From Vibrio ponticus (lineage in GTDB: Bacteria; Pseudomonadota; Gammaproteobacteria; Enterobacterales; Vibrionaceae): DNA of 64,000 nucleotides. Position 1 is the first letter of the stretch, and each line of letters starts with the position of its first letter. The notes beneath the pieces are model-generated. The model saw only the letters and a list, made by a program, of their open reading frames with translations. It was not told the origin of the DNA and made no database searches. Location: positions 248,001-312,000 of the forward strand of contig NZ_AP019657.1 of NCBI RefSeq assembly GCF_009938225.1, read 5' to 3'. The position numbers and the translations under genes were made by a program. Below, piece by piece: positions 42,390 to 52,002 of this stretch.

Positions 42390-42410
42390 TCAGGTAAATG
42401 ATTTACCTGA
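42390..42410. promoter_or_regulatory. Perfect 21-bp palindrome upstream of deoC (operator candidate)
   Basis: Arms TCAGGTAAA and TTTACCTGA surround TGA, a symmetry typical of a dimeric regulator site. It is 242 bp upstream of the deoC start in a 524-bp gap. It does not match CRP or FNR and I do not recognise a CytR or DeoR pattern. No convincing gene lies in this gap. Confidence 0.45.
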
Positions 42411-42651
42411 CAATGCATATAGCGCGAGCCAGGTGCGAGGTTATATGCTATTAAAGACACCGCAATCATTGATTGTTGTGCCATAGGGCCAAACTGGTAC
42501 TGTGCGGTGACAAGGATAGCAATTGGGGCAAATTCGCTGTTTGCCACCGAGTCTTCAAGGAACCAAGTCCGTTCATCAATAACTGTTTTCTCAGCCTATA
42601 CTCAGAGTGCAGAGAATCAGTCACATTTTTGAATATTGATCGGAGATAGAA

Positions 42652-43431
42652 ATGAGCGATTTAAAAGCAGCAGCGTTACGTGCACTTCAACTTATGGACC
42701 TAACGACGCTAAATGACGACGACACAGATGCGAAAGTTATTTCACTTTGTCACGATGCAAAAACAGCCGTAGGTAACACAGCTGCGATCTGTATCTACCC
42801 TCGCTTTATTCCTATTGCTAAGAAGACACTTCGTGAGCAAGGTACGCCAGAAGTACGTATCGCAACTGTAACTAACTTCCCTCACGGTAACGACGATATC
42901 GAAATCGCAGTAGCGGAAACGAAAGCAGCTGTAGCATACGGTGCTGATGAAGTAGACGTAGTATTCCCTTACCGCGCCCTAATCGCAGGTAACGAAGAAG
43001 TGGGCTTTGAGCTAGTTAAACAATGTAAAGCAGCATGTGGTGACAGCGTTCTACTTAAAGTAATCATCGAAACAGGTGAACTGAAAGAAGAAGCGCTAAT
43101 CAAGAAAGCATCACAAATCTGTATCGAAGCAGGTGCTGACTTTATTAAAACTTCAACTGGTAAAGTGCCAGTGAACGCAACACCAGAATACGCGCGCATG
43201 ATGCTAGAAGTGATTCGTGACATGAACGTAGCTGAGACTGTTGGTTTCAAACCAGCGGGTGGTGTACGTACTGCAGAAGATGCGCAAGCTTACCTAGCAA
43301 TGGCTGACGAAATTCTAGGTGACAACTGGGTTGATGCTCGTCACTACCGTTTCGGTGCATCGAGCCTACTGACTAACCTTCTTAATACATTAGAAGTGAC
43401 AGACGAGAAAGCGGATCCAGCCGCTTACTAA
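42652..43431 (+). CDS. deoC: Deoxyribose-phosphate aldolase DeoC
   Basis: DeoC splits 2-deoxyribose-5-phosphate into glyceraldehyde-3-phosphate and acetaldehyde in deoxynucleoside catabolism. The 259-residue length equals E. coli DeoC. The Schiff-base lysine is Lys166 in [11 protein letters not shown], with a second essential Lys in [10 protein letters not shown]. It is the first gene of deoC-deoA-deoB-deoD. A long intercistronic hairpin separates it from deoA. Confidence 0.97.
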   Translation: MSDLKAAALRALQLMDLTTLNDDDTDAKVISLCHDAKTAVGNTAAICIYPRFIPIAKKTLREQGTPEVRIATVTNFPHGNDDIEIAVAETKAAVAYGADEVDVVFPYRALIAGNEEVGFELVKQCKAACGDSVLLKVIIETGELKEEALIKKASQICIEAGADFIKTSTGKVPVNATPEYARMMLEVIRDMNVAETVGFKPAGGVRTAEDAQAYLAMADEILGDNWVDARHYRFGASSLLTNLLNTLEVTDEKADPAAY

Positions 43432-43451
43432 TATCTTCGTCATATTTGAAA

Positions 43452-43537
43452 CTGCAACGTCGTTTGCTGCATAAATTATCTCTAATCACATAGTTGTCTA
43501 TGCTCATAGAGATAATTTACTGGCAGCCTAGTTGCAG
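43452..43537. repeat. Long multi-tier hairpin between deoC and deoA
   Basis: Four arm pairs are nested in 86 bp: CTGCAAC (43452-43458) with GTTGCAG (43531-43537); GCTGC (43466-43470) with GCAGC (43523-43527); AAATTATCTCTA (43473-43484) with TAGAGATAATTT (43507-43518); and CATAG with CTATG at the tip. All pairs are perfect. No T-run follows. It may be an mRNA stabiliser, a partial terminator or a dispersed Vibrio repeat. Confidence 0.7.
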
Positions 43538-43657
43538 CTCCAACTATTTAGAAGATAGCGTAAAAATTTAGTCTGTTTGATGAAGTGGTGCTCGCCACCA
43601 CTTCAATCTCTACCTCTTTACCTTACAACCTTACTCATACGAGTACGGGAGGACCTA

Positions 43658-44986
43658 ATGTATTTACCACAAGAGATCATTCGTAAAAAGCGTGATGGCG
43701 AAGTGCTAACCGCTGACGAAATTAACTTCTTTATTCAAGGCGTTGCCAACAACACCGTTTCTGAAGGTCAAATCGCAGCGTTTGCGATGACGATTTTCTT
43801 CAATGAGATGACAATGGATGAGCGAATTGCACTGACGTGTGCGATGCGTGATTCTGGCATGGTTATCGATTGGAGCCACATGAACTTTGGTGGTCCAATT
43901 GTTGATAAACACTCAACTGGTGGTGTGGGCGATGTAACTTCACTGATGCTTGGCCCAATGGTGGCAGCATGTGGTGGCTTTGTACCAATGATTTCTGGTC
44001 GTGGTCTCGGACACACGGGTGGTACGCTAGATAAGCTTGAGTCGATTCCTGGCTATAACATCACGCCAACCAATGATGTGTTTGGTCAAGTAACCAAAGA
44101 CGCTGGCGTTGCTATTATTGGTCAAACTGGCGATCTAGCGCCTGCTGATAAGCGTGTATACGCAACTCGTGATATCACCGCTACCGTAGACAACATTTCT
44201 CTTATTACTGCGTCAATTCTATCGAAGAAACTGGCAGCAGGTCTTGAATCACTTGTGATGGATGTAAAAGTAGGTTCTGGCGCATTTATGCCAACTTATG
44301 AAGCATCTGAAGAACTTGCGAAGTCTATCGTGGCTGTGGCAAATGGCGCAGGCACTAAGACCACGGCAATTCTAACCGATATGAACCAAGTGTTGGCTTC
44401 ATCAGCGGGTAACGCTGTGGAAGTGCGTGAAGCGGTCCGTTTCCTAACGGGCGAATACCGTAACCCGCGTCTACTTGAAGTGACTTTGGCATCGTGTGCG
44501 GAAATGCTAGTACTTGGTAAGTTGGCAGAAAACACAGAAGCTGCGAACGCTAAGTTGATGGAAGTTTTAGACAACGGCAAAGCGGCTGAATGTTTCGGTA
44601 AGATGGTTGCAGGTCTTGGCGGTCCAGCTGATTTTGTTGAAAACTACGACAACTACCTAGAAAAAGCAGAGATTATCAAACCTGTGTTCGCAGAACAGCA
44701 TGGTGTGGTTTCTGCGATGGATACACGTGCAATTGGTATGGCAGTAGTCTCTATGGGTGGTGGTCGCCGCGTTGCGACTGACAGCATTGATTATGCGGTA
44801 GGCTTTGATGGCTTCATTCGTTTGGGTGAAGTTGCTGATGAAAGCAAACCACTGGCTGTGATTCACGCACGTAGTGAGGAGCAGTGGCAAGATGCAGCGA
44901 ACGCGCTGCGCAAAGCAATTACTATTGGTGGTGAGTACACCCCAACTCCAAACGTTTACTGCCAGATCCGCGCAGAAGACGTTTAA
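43658..44986 (+). CDS. deoA: Thymidine phosphorylase DeoA
   Basis: DeoA cleaves thymidine or deoxyuridine with phosphate to give the base and deoxyribose-1-phosphate. I start it at ATG 43658 ([14 protein letters not shown]) because GGGAGGA precedes it; the longer frame from 43577 adds unrelated residues. The product is then 442 residues. Visible are the phosphate-binding [29 protein letters not shown] (the family signature region) and VKVGSGAFM. Confidence 0.97.
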   Translation: MYLPQEIIRKKRDGEVLTADEINFFIQGVANNTVSEGQIAAFAMTIFFNEMTMDERIALTCAMRDSGMVIDWSHMNFGGPIVDKHSTGGVGDVTSLMLGPMVAACGGFVPMISGRGLGHTGGTLDKLESIPGYNITPTNDVFGQVTKDAGVAIIGQTGDLAPADKRVYATRDITATVDNISLITASILSKKLAAGLESLVMDVKVGSGAFMPTYEASEELAKSIVAVANGAGTKTTAILTDMNQVLASSAGNAVEVREAVRFLTGEYRNPRLLEVTLASCAEMLVLGKLAENTEAANAKLMEVLDNGKAAECFGKMVAGLGGPADFVENYDNYLEKAEIIKPVFAEQHGVVSAMDTRAIGMAVVSMGGGRRVATDSIDYAVGFDGFIRLGEVADESKPLAVIHARSEEQWQDAANALRKAITIGGEYTPTPNVYCQIRAEDV

Positions 44987-45043
44987 TAATAATAAGGCCT
45001 GCTTTCACAACAACGATTTCTAAGTGGGCCTGAGGAACGAGCA

Positions 45044-46264
45044 ATGAAAAGAGCATTTATTTTAGTCCTAGATTCATTTGGTATCGGCGCGACAGCGGAT
45101 GCTGATAAGTTCGGTGATGTAGGTTCAGATACGCTAGGTCATATCGCAGAACAGTGTGATAAAGGTTTGGCTGACAATGAAAAGCGTAGCGGCATGCTAA
45201 CGCTACCAAACCTATCTAAATTGGGTTTGGCGATGGCACACAAAGAGTCGACTGGTCATTTTGCACCTGGCTTAGACGCAGATGCAGAGATCATTGGTGC
45301 TTACGGTCATGCAGCGGAGCTATCTTCTGGTAAAGATACTCCGTCAGGTCACTGGGAAATCGCTGGCGTGCCAGTGCTATTTGAGTGGGGCTACTTCACT
45401 GATAAAGCAAACAGCTTCCCTAAAGAGTTGACCGATCGCATTCTTGCTCGCGCAGGTCTTGATGGTTTCCTCGGTAACTGCCACGCATCAGGTACGCAAG
45501 TATTGGATGATCTTGGTGAAGAACACATGAAAACTGGCTTGCCAATTTTCTACACTTCAGCAGATTCAGTATTCCAAATTGCCTGTCATGAAGAGACGTT
45601 TGGTTTAGAACGCTTACTTGAACTATGCCAAATTGCGCGTGAAGAATTGGCTGACTACAACATCGGTCGCGTTATCGCTCGTCCATTTGTGGGTCCAGGT
45701 AAAGGTCAATTTGAGCGCACTGGTAACCGTCGCGATCTATCGGTTGAGCCGCCAGCAGCTACTGTGCTGCAAAAGCTTGCGGAAGAGAAGCAAGGTGAAG
45801 TGGTTTCTATTGGTAAGATTGCCGATATCTACGCGAACTGCGGTATCACCAAGAAAGTGAAAGCAACCGGTATTCCAGCGCTGTTTGAAGCAACACTGGA
45901 GCAAATCAAAGCGGCGGGTGACAATACGATCGTATTCACCAACTTCGTTGACTTTGACTCAGCTTACGGTCACCGCCGTGATGTTGCAGGCTACGCTGCG
46001 GCGCTAGAATACTTCGACGGTCGTATTAACGAAGTACTAGAATTGATGCAAGAAGATGACATCTTGATCCTAACCGCTGACCACGGCTGTGACCCAACGT
46101 GGCAAGGTACTGATCATACACGTGAGCACATCCCTGTATTGGTTTATGGTCAAAAGATCCCAGCAGGCTCACTAGGTCTTCGCGAATCTTTTGCTGATAT
46201 TGGTCAGACACTTGCAGAATATTTTGCTACGTCACCAATGGATTACGGTAAGAGCTTCTTGTAA
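45044..46264 (+). CDS. deoB: Phosphopentomutase DeoB
   Basis: DeoB converts (deoxy)ribose-1-phosphate to the 5-phosphate, linking the phosphorylases to DeoC. The 406-residue alkaline-phosphatase-like protein has the metal and phosphate sites [36 protein letters not shown] (with the phosphorylated Thr) and [29 protein letters not shown] hairpin lies just after its stop. Confidence 0.97.
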   Translation: MKRAFILVLDSFGIGATADADKFGDVGSDTLGHIAEQCDKGLADNEKRSGMLTLPNLSKLGLAMAHKESTGHFAPGLDADAEIIGAYGHAAELSSGKDTPSGHWEIAGVPVLFEWGYFTDKANSFPKELTDRILARAGLDGFLGNCHASGTQVLDDLGEEHMKTGLPIFYTSADSVFQIACHEETFGLERLLELCQIAREELADYNIGRVIARPFVGPGKGQFERTGNRRDLSVEPPAATVLQKLAEEKQGEVVSIGKIADIYANCGITKKVKATGIPALFEATLEQIKAAGDNTIVFTNFVDFDSAYGHRRDVAGYAAALEYFDGRINEVLELMQEDDILILTADHGCDPTWQGTDHTREHIPVLVYGQKIPAGSLGLRESFADIGQTLAEYFATSPMDYGKSFL

Positions 46265-46272
46265 ATTATGAC

Positions 46273-46298
46273 ACTCAAGCATCGATGGATGCTTGAGT
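46273..46298. repeat. Perfect hairpin between deoB and deoD
   Basis: 11-bp arms ACTCAAGCATC and GATGCTTGAGT surround GATG; no T-run follows. It is probably an intercistronic mRNA structure. Confidence 0.55.
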
Positions 46299-46372
46299 CA
46301 GAGTAAACTGAATACTATTGGCGTCAATGCCGTTCATTTGGCGCCTTCTTCTATATTGAAAAGGAAAACACG

Positions 46373-47092
46373 ATGGCAACTCCACATATTAATGCTGAAA
46401 TGGGTGCGTTTGCAGATGTAGTACTAATGCCGGGTGACCCGCTACGTGCGAAATACATTGCAGAAACATTCCTAGAAGACGTAGTTCAAGTATGTGATGT
46501 TCGTAACATGTTCGGTTACACAGGCACTTACAAAGGTCGCAAGATCTCTGTAATGGGTCACGGCATGGGCATTCCTTCATGCTCAATCTACGTGACTGAA
46601 CTAATTAAAGACTTCGGCGTGAAGAAAGTGATTCGCGTGGGCAGCTGCGGCGCAGTAAACGAAGACATTAAAGTACGCGACGTTGTGATCGGTATGGGTG
46701 CTTGTACAGACTCTAAAGTAAACCGTATCCGCTTCAAAGGTCACGACTTTGCAGCTATCGCGGATTACAAAATGGTTCGCGCAGCAGAAGAAGCAGCAAA
46801 AGCTCGTGGTATCGATGTGAAAGTAGGTAACCTATTCTCAGCTGAGCTTTTCTACACGCCAGATCCAGAAATGTTCGACGTAATGGACAAGTACGGCATC
46901 GTGGGTGTTGAAATGGAAGCGGCTGGCATCTACGGCGTTGCAGCAGAGTACGGTGCAAAAGCACTAACTATCTGTACTGTTTCTGACCACATCAAAACAG
47001 GTGAGCAAACGACTTCTGAAGAGCGTCAAAACACGTTCAACGAGATGATGCTTATCGCACTAGATTCAGTTCTACTGGGTGACGAAGAGTAA
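46373..47092 (+). CDS. deoD: Purine nucleoside phosphorylase DeoD
   Basis: DeoD is the trimer-of-dimers type phosphorylase acting on purine (deoxy)nucleosides. The 239-residue product has the family size. Visible are [19 protein letters not shown] (phosphate site), [38 protein letters not shown] (nucleoside site) and [10 protein letters not shown] with the catalytic Asp. It is the last gene of the deo operon and a terminator follows. Confidence 0.97.
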   Translation: MATPHINAEMGAFADVVLMPGDPLRAKYIAETFLEDVVQVCDVRNMFGYTGTYKGRKISVMGHGMGIPSCSIYVTELIKDFGVKKVIRVGSCGAVNEDIKVRDVVIGMGACTDSKVNRIRFKGHDFAAIADYKMVRAAEEAAKARGIDVKVGNLFSAELFYTPDPEMFDVMDKYGIVGVEMEAAGIYGVAAEYGAKALTICTVSDHIKTGEQTTSEERQNTFNEMMLIALDSVLLGDEE

Positions 47093-47190
47093 TCGAACGA
47101 AGCTTTAGGAACGCGGTGCTTACGGAGTCGGGAACGTTTCACTTACGGAGCGCTCAGCTACGGATAAGCAAAACAGCGTAAGAACGATGA

Positions 47191-47219
47191 GGGTTGGCTT
47201 AAGTGCCAGCCCTTTTTTT
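47191..47219 (+). terminator. Terminator of the deo operon
   Basis: GGGTTGGC and GCCAGCCC arms with one wobble pair are followed by seven T. The 98 bp between deoD and this hairpin contain two CTTACGGAG repeats and no gene. Confidence 0.75.
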
Positions 47220-47273
47220 ATGCGCATACGTTTTTCACCTGTCATTGTAGATATGTGCAGGCTTACTAAAAAC

Positions 47274-47340
47274 TTGTCATTCTCGAGAGCGCAGCGAGTC
47301 GGGAATCTTGCTTTTGTTTACGCATGGTATTGAATGACAA
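47274..47340. repeat. Vibrio-type intergenic repeat with terminal inverted repeats
   Basis: Perfect 9-bp inverted ends TTGTCATTC (47274-47282) and GAATGACAA (47332-47340) enclose a 49-bp centre containing GCGCAGCGAGTCGGGAATCT. Similar GTCATTC...GGGAATCT sequences recur between genes in vibrios as far as I recall. It contains no reading frame. Confidence 0.55.
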
Positions 47341-47358
47341 CCTGATAGCGTTATGCTT

Positions 47359-47403
<45 letters not shown>

Positions 47404-47428
47404 GTAGCGTCAGCGTTCCCGAATAAAA

Positions 47429-47448
47429 AAACCGGCTTACGCCGGTTT
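47429..47448 (-). terminator. Terminator of ytjB
   Basis: Arms AAACCGGC and GCCGGTTT around a 4-nt loop, with a T-run on the minus strand, lie 5 bp after the ytjB stop. Confidence 0.8.
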
Positions 47449-47452
47449 CTGT

Positions 47453-48058
47453 CTAATTCATCTCTTTCAGCAACAAGTTCTCGCCTTTGGCTTGTGGCTT
47501 ACGGCGAATAATAAACGCCAGTAAGAAGCCAGCGATAAAACTCACGCCTACCATTGAGTACATGTAGCGATCACTCTTGCGGTAATAGTGATCAGAAAAC
47601 GCAGTGAGTCTACCGGTTTCAAACGTCATACGAATAAAGCCAACGATCGCGTTGTCGTGCATGATAGGTTCAACTAACTGTTGGCGTCCAATTCGAGCAG
47701 TTTCTAACGGGGTATCTAAGCCTAAAATTTCACGCACCGACTTTGCCTTGTCACTTGAAGCGAGACGAATCCCTTCTGCATCATAGATCGTTGCATCAAA
47801 TACCAACTTATCTTCGGCTAGTTGGTTGGTAAGATTGAGCAGGCGCTCTTGGTCTGCATCGGCAATCATCGAGCCTGCGGATAATGAGGCTTGAGAAATG
47901 AGTACTTTGGTGAGCGTCTCTAATTGGTTCGCTTGGATCTGTTCATTACCTTTGGTGATCTTAACGCTGTTAATCGCGATCATAATACCGCCCGCAATCA
48001 AAAACAGGATGATCAGCGCTCGAATTGCCATACGGAATGAGAACAAAGATGAGTTCAT
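47453..48058 (-). CDS. ytjB: Membrane protein YtjB (Smp/AhpA family)
   Basis: The 201-residue protein has an N-terminal membrane helix (about 13-32, ALIILFLIAGGIMIAI), a periplasmic region (about 33-165) and a second helix (about 168-186, VGVSFIAGFLLAFII) followed by a short basic tail. This is the layout of the YtjB/Smp family, which stands divergent from serB in many gammaproteobacteria. The function is poorly known. The neighbour serB is transcribed from the same 152-bp gap. Confidence 0.88.
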   Translation of the reverse strand: MNSSLFSFRMAIRALIILFLIAGGIMIAINSVKITKGNEQIQANQLETLTKVLISQASLSAGSMIADADQERLLNLTNQLAEDKLVFDATIYDAEGIRLASSDKAKSVREILGLDTPLETARIGRQQLVEPIMHDNAIVGFIRMTFETGRLTAFSDHYYRKSDRYMYSMVGVSFIAGFLLAFIIRRKPQAKGENLLLKEMN

Positions 48059-48210
48059 AAGTTACCTTCCCAACCTCACTACACTATGCTTTGATGGTAG
48101 TGATAATTGGCTAAAAATCTATATTTATCTTGTACAGTGCGCATATTGAGACTTGCGCAACCAAATTGCAATAGGGTAACTTGGAAGCAACTTTAATAGG
48201 AATGCTTTAC

Positions 48211-49191
48211 ATGGATATGTTGAAAAAATTGGCGATTAAACGTCGTACTACATTGTTAAACCGCCTACCTGAAGCGCAAACATCGACCAACTTTGACCGC
48301 AGCAAAGCGGGGTGGATTGTTTTTGGGCACTATTTAAACCCGCAGCAGTTTGAAGATATTGATTTCTTCACCGGAGAGTACAACGCTATCGTTGATGTGT
48401 GGCAAGTTGGCGCATATGAAGTTGCGCTGATGGCAGGTCAACTGACGGCTGAGCTTGAGGAAATATTGCAAGCCTTAGAATTAGACTATGCGGCTCTGCG
48501 AGAGTTTCCTGAACTGACCAAGCCAGGTTTGATGGTGTTTGATATGGACTCGACGGCGATTCAGATCGAGTGTATTGACGAGATCGCAAAATTAGCCGGG
48601 GTAGGTGAGGAAGTCTCTGAAGTCACTGAGCGGGCAATGCAGGGTGAGTTGGACTTTGAGCAGAGCCTGCGTCAACGGGTTGGCAAATTAGCTGGTGCAG
48701 ATGAATCTATTTTGGAGCAGGTAAGGCACGCGTTACCTTTGATGCCAGATTTCCCAGAGCTGATTGCAACGTTGCAACAGTTTGGTTGGAAAACCGCGAT
48801 TGCGTCAGGTGGCTTCACCTATTTTTCCGATCATCTTAAACAGATGTTGAATCTCGATCATGCGCAGTCAAATCAACTCGAAATTGTCGATGGTAAGTTG
48901 ACTGGCAACGTATTGGGAGACGTCGTAAGCGCTCAAACCAAAGCAGATATTTTGCTTCAATTGGCTGAACAGTATGATATTGAACCGCACAATACTGTCG
49001 CGGTGGGTGATGGCGCCAATGACCTAGTGATGATGAGCGCGGCGGGCTTAGGGATTGCGTATCATGCGAAACCTAAAGTTGAGCAACAAGCGCAAACCGC
49101 TATCCGATACGTTGGTCTTGGTGGGGTGTTATGTATTCTATCCGCACAGTTATTAAAGCAGCAAAAAGTCAGCTTTAAGCCTTTACCCTGA
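48211..49191 (+). CDS. serB: Phosphoserine phosphatase SerB
   Basis: SerB carries out the last step of serine synthesis. I start it at ATG 48211 (MDMLKKLAIKRRTTLLN), preceded by AGGA, giving 326 residues, close to the V. cholerae enzyme; the frame from 48181 starts at a TTG. An N-terminal ACT-like region (about 1-100) precedes the HAD domain, with the nucleophile motif DMDSTAIQ (about 111-118), a SGGF motif and VGDGANDLVMM. Confidence 0.96.
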   Translation: MDMLKKLAIKRRTTLLNRLPEAQTSTNFDRSKAGWIVFGHYLNPQQFEDIDFFTGEYNAIVDVWQVGAYEVALMAGQLTAELEEILQALELDYAALREFPELTKPGLMVFDMDSTAIQIECIDEIAKLAGVGEEVSEVTERAMQGELDFEQSLRQRVGKLAGADESILEQVRHALPLMPDFPELIATLQQFGWKTAIASGGFTYFSDHLKQMLNLDHAQSNQLEIVDGKLTGNVLGDVVSAQTKADILLQLAEQYDIEPHNTVAVGDGANDLVMMSAAGLGIAYHAKPKVEQQAQTAIRYVGLGGVLCILSAQLLKQQKVSFKPLP

Positions 49192-49206
49192 GCAAGGATT
49201 AAATAG

Positions 49207-49234
49207 AAAAAGCGAGCCATAGAGCTCGCTTTTT
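49207..49234. terminator. Bidirectional terminator between serB and the PilZ gene
   Basis: AAAAAGCGAGC and GCTCGCTTTTT arms surround a short loop, with T-runs on both strands between convergent genes. Confidence 0.85.
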
Positions 49235-49258
49235 GCGTTTGGAATATACCGCAATGGG

Positions 49259-51598
49259 TTATTGAGTTAGTTCGAGGCGGATCAATACTTCCTCAGTGAT
49301 ATCGACGAACTCACTGAATCCAACGAGAGTAGAGATCTCTTTTTCCAAGCTGCGTGCTTGATGCAAACTAATGGTTGTCAGCTCTTCAATGTCTTTGCGT
49401 AACATTGCGGTGAGTGGGTCAAAAATTGGTGTTGAGCAGATACGCACCGCATAGAATTCGCCCATATTTTGGCTGTTCTTAATAAAGTCGATACGCTCTC
49501 GTGTTGATTCAAACTCAGTACATAGTTTTGCTGCTAAGGTTTGTAATCGAGTACCAAACTTAATCGCGGAGATATATAACTCATGGGCTTGTGGTTTTGC
49601 GCCTTCAATGCGTTTCATTGGTGCAGCTAAAAGAGTTGTGGTGCGCCCTTTATACACGCTATCCAGTAGCAGTCGGTTGTTGCGTCCCACTTTCGCAAAG
49701 AGCGCGAGGTAGCCCGGTAATGGGTATCTCACACCGACCACTTTGGGTTTGAGATTGTTATTTTTCTTCTCGACAAACAAAGGTGTACTAATCATTCTCT
49801 CAAGTAGGATGTTATGCAGATTTTCCAGCATTTCATTGCTTGGTAGTGTTTCTTGAGTGGCGACTAACTTATTGCGATTATGCTCGATGAGACGACCAAA
49901 AAACTTCATGGTATTGATGTTCTTTGAGGTATCTTCAATCACGAGTTGGACGCGCTTTCCTCCTGGACTGACGCGAATCACTTTGTATGGCACTTTATTA
50001 AGTGGCAGTGATTTATCGTATAACTGCAGCTCGCTGAAGTTGATAGTGCAGATTTGACCGGCTTTAAGTTCGATCGGTGAGCTTAAGGCGATATACAACC
50101 CGTGTTTTGAAATATCGAGCGTCACACCAGAGGCTTGTTGGTCTTCATAAGTTAAAAACAGCGGTGAGCGGAACTGGTAGCGAGGTTCTTTGCGGCGATT
50201 CTGTGCGTCAAAGTAGATACTAACAGGAATATGCGAGCTATTACGTTTATGACAAAAACGTTTGAGTTCGGAACTCGCTAGGCGAGGTTTCTCACTAAGC
50301 AGGTAGTCAGAACCTGCACTGTGATCCGATATTTCCTGCAACATGGCGACATGCGTTAAGCCATTGGTTAAATCAATCGTCTCTTTTGGTAAATCATTAA
50401 AAACGTTACGCTCTTCATCGTTGAGTTCAAAAACGGAAATGCGAAATACCTTCCAACTGTCACGATGCGCCCCAACATGCCAGAACAATTGACGAAGTTC
50501 ACGCGTTGCTTCTGGGATCATCATTGAGAAAAACAGGTCTTTATCCGCGTGTTTATGTTTGAACGTGTAAAGCACGCTGTTGCTGCCACGCATCCCCGGC
50601 TTTGTCATTTGCTCTAGACGTTCAGGGTTGAACAGATTGGCAAGCGTAAGTTGGTTGCGATCATCATTCCAGTACTGCCAAATATGCTGATTGTTTTCAG
50701 TCATCAGAACCAGCTTAAGTTCGTTACCGCTGAAGAAAATTGGCAGACTAAAGGTGTGCTTTAAGTAGTTATGCTCATAGCCTCTTGAGCGAGCACGAAC
50801 CACTTTATCTTGATTGTCGTGGCGAGAGCGCTGCACTTGATTATGCAGACAGTACGCCATGATATTGTTAATCAACTCAGCGTTATCAAGACGTATTACG
50901 CGCAGAAAGTTAACCGCGTCGTTTTCAAAAGACTCATCGATACCGACAATGCGATAGCAAATGCTCTCTGTTATCTTGCCGATGGAGGTGGATTTTGCCA
51001 GCTCTGAAAACTGGATGGTAATCACTTCACCTAATTTATAGTGAAACGCAGAAGGCACTTTGAATTTGCCGCCTGAAGGTGAAATATCAGAAGTCACACC
51101 ATGGACCAACTGTTCGTTGGAAAGATGAATCACAATCTGAGTCGACAGTTTAAGACGGTTTTCTTTGCGTTTAAGATCAAAGCCCATTACTACAGGTTCT
51201 GCATTAAAAACGTTGGTGGTTTCCTCGTTTTCAATCGGCTTCGGCTGTGCGTTTTGGTTAATGACTTTGAAGCTATTGCGTGTATTGCTTAACGCATCGA
51301 AGACGCCTTCAGTGTAACCGTGATACTTACGTACATTTTTGTGGTAAGTGTTGAACGCAACATCATCCAGCCAATGGGTGATGCCATCCAATTCATATTC
51401 TCGACATTCGCCTTTCACTCGACCACGCAAATCGATGGAACGATAGCAGGGGGACATTAGGCGTTTGAGTTCCATCTTGACCAGAATTTTTAACGACGGA
51501 TGTTCTCCGTCCGTCAATTTAGACAGCAACAGTTCAAAATCTTCCGTTTTGTATACCGGAAGCAATTTTTCAGCGATGGAGAAAATTTCAGTTTGCAT
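49259..51598 (-). CDS. Large protein with two PilZ (c-di-GMP-binding) domains
   Basis: The 779-residue protein has two PilZ domains with intact c-di-GMP motifs. In the first, RKENR (144-148) is followed by DISPSG (about 171). In the second, RRKEPRYQF (about 465) is followed by DISKHG about 30 residues later. The rest is without recognised domains or membrane segments. It lies between serB and radA, the position I recall for V. cholerae PlzC; I give no symbol because this rests on synteny. Divergent from radA with a 133-bp shared promoter region. Confidence 0.85.
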   Translation of the reverse strand: MQTEIFSIAEKLLPVYKTEDFELLLSKLTDGEHPSLKILVKMELKRLMSPCYRSIDLRGRVKGECREYELDGITHWLDDVAFNTYHKNVRKYHGYTEGVFDALSNTRNSFKVINQNAQPKPIENEETTNVFNAEPVVMGFDLKRKENRLKLSTQIVIHLSNEQLVHGVTSDISPSGGKFKVPSAFHYKLGEVITIQFSELAKSTSIGKITESICYRIVGIDESFENDAVNFLRVIRLDNAELINNIMAYCLHNQVQRSRHDNQDKVVRARSRGYEHNYLKHTFSLPIFFSGNELKLVLMTENNQHIWQYWNDDRNQLTLANLFNPERLEQMTKPGMRGSNSVLYTFKHKHADKDLFFSMMIPEATRELRQLFWHVGAHRDSWKVFRISVFELNDEERNVFNDLPKETIDLTNGLTHVAMLQEISDHSAGSDYLLSEKPRLASSELKRFCHKRNSSHIPVSIYFDAQNRRKEPRYQFRSPLFLTYEDQQASGVTLDISKHGLYIALSSPIELKAGQICTINFSELQLYDKSLPLNKVPYKVIRVSPGGKRVQLVIEDTSKNINTMKFFGRLIEHNRNKLVATQETLPSNEMLENLHNILLERMISTPLFVEKKNNNLKPKVVGVRYPLPGYLALFAKVGRNNRLLLDSVYKGRTTTLLAAPMKRIEGAKPQAHELYISAIKFGTRLQTLAAKLCTEFESTRERIDFIKNSQNMGEFYAVRICSTPIFDPLTAMLRKDIEELTTISLHQARSLEKEISTLVGFSEFVDITEEVLIRLELTQ

Positions 51599-51731
51599 GC
51601 TTTTTTAGCGAATGTCCTTTGTTAGTATAATATCGACCTTGCGTAATAGATCTTTAGTGATATGTTACTGCGAATCAAGTCAATAGAGAGCTCAATCAGT
51701 AGCCACCATCACAAAATTTAAATGAGGTCAC

Positions 51732-51833
51732 ATGGCAAAAGCAAAACGCGCATACGTATGTAACGACTGTGGTGCTAGTCTTGATTTTTTGATTAGACGC
51801 ATAGTCTTGATTTTTTGTTGGAGGAAAAGTTAG
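51732..51833 (+). pseudogene. radA: Host radA, 5' fragment cut by the island
   Basis: The frame begins MAKAKRAYVCNDCGA, the normal Vibrio RadA N-terminus, with GAGG before the ATG. After about codon 15 the sequence leaves the RadA pattern (ADFPRWQGQC is expected) and runs through 18 foreign codons to a stop at 51831-51833. Only the first Cys pair of the zinc finger remains. The break near 51776 marks the left end of the inserted island. The rest of the gene should lie beyond the right end of the window. Confidence 0.9.
51776..51817. repeat. Left-end direct repeats of the island
   Basis: TAGTCTTGATTTTTTG occurs at 51776-51791 and again at 51802-51817, a 26-bp period, right at the host/island junction. 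An imperfect dyad overlaps the junction: GACT (51765-51768) and AGTC (51777-51780) around 8 bp, similar in layout to a tyrosine-recombinase core. The repeats are likely recombinase-binding sites; this is inferred from position. Confidence 0.6.
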
Positions 51834-52002
51834 ACATTCTGCGACTGGTCCCTATATGCTTGTCATTAGAAGCTGTAAACGGGAATGTATTTTACTTTAG
51901 GAGTTTCGGATATTAGGTCTTCTATCGCTTATATGTTTTAGCAAGTGGTAGTTGGTGAGGAATAGGTTACTTGTATTTGTTTTGCAAAATAAGAGCGAGA
52001 AA

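Noticed and set aside
42365..42547. 60-codon minus-strand frame in the nupC-deoC gap
   Set aside because: It starts at GTG without a ribosome-binding site, spans a perfect palindrome and matches nothing I recognise; more likely a chance frame in a control region.
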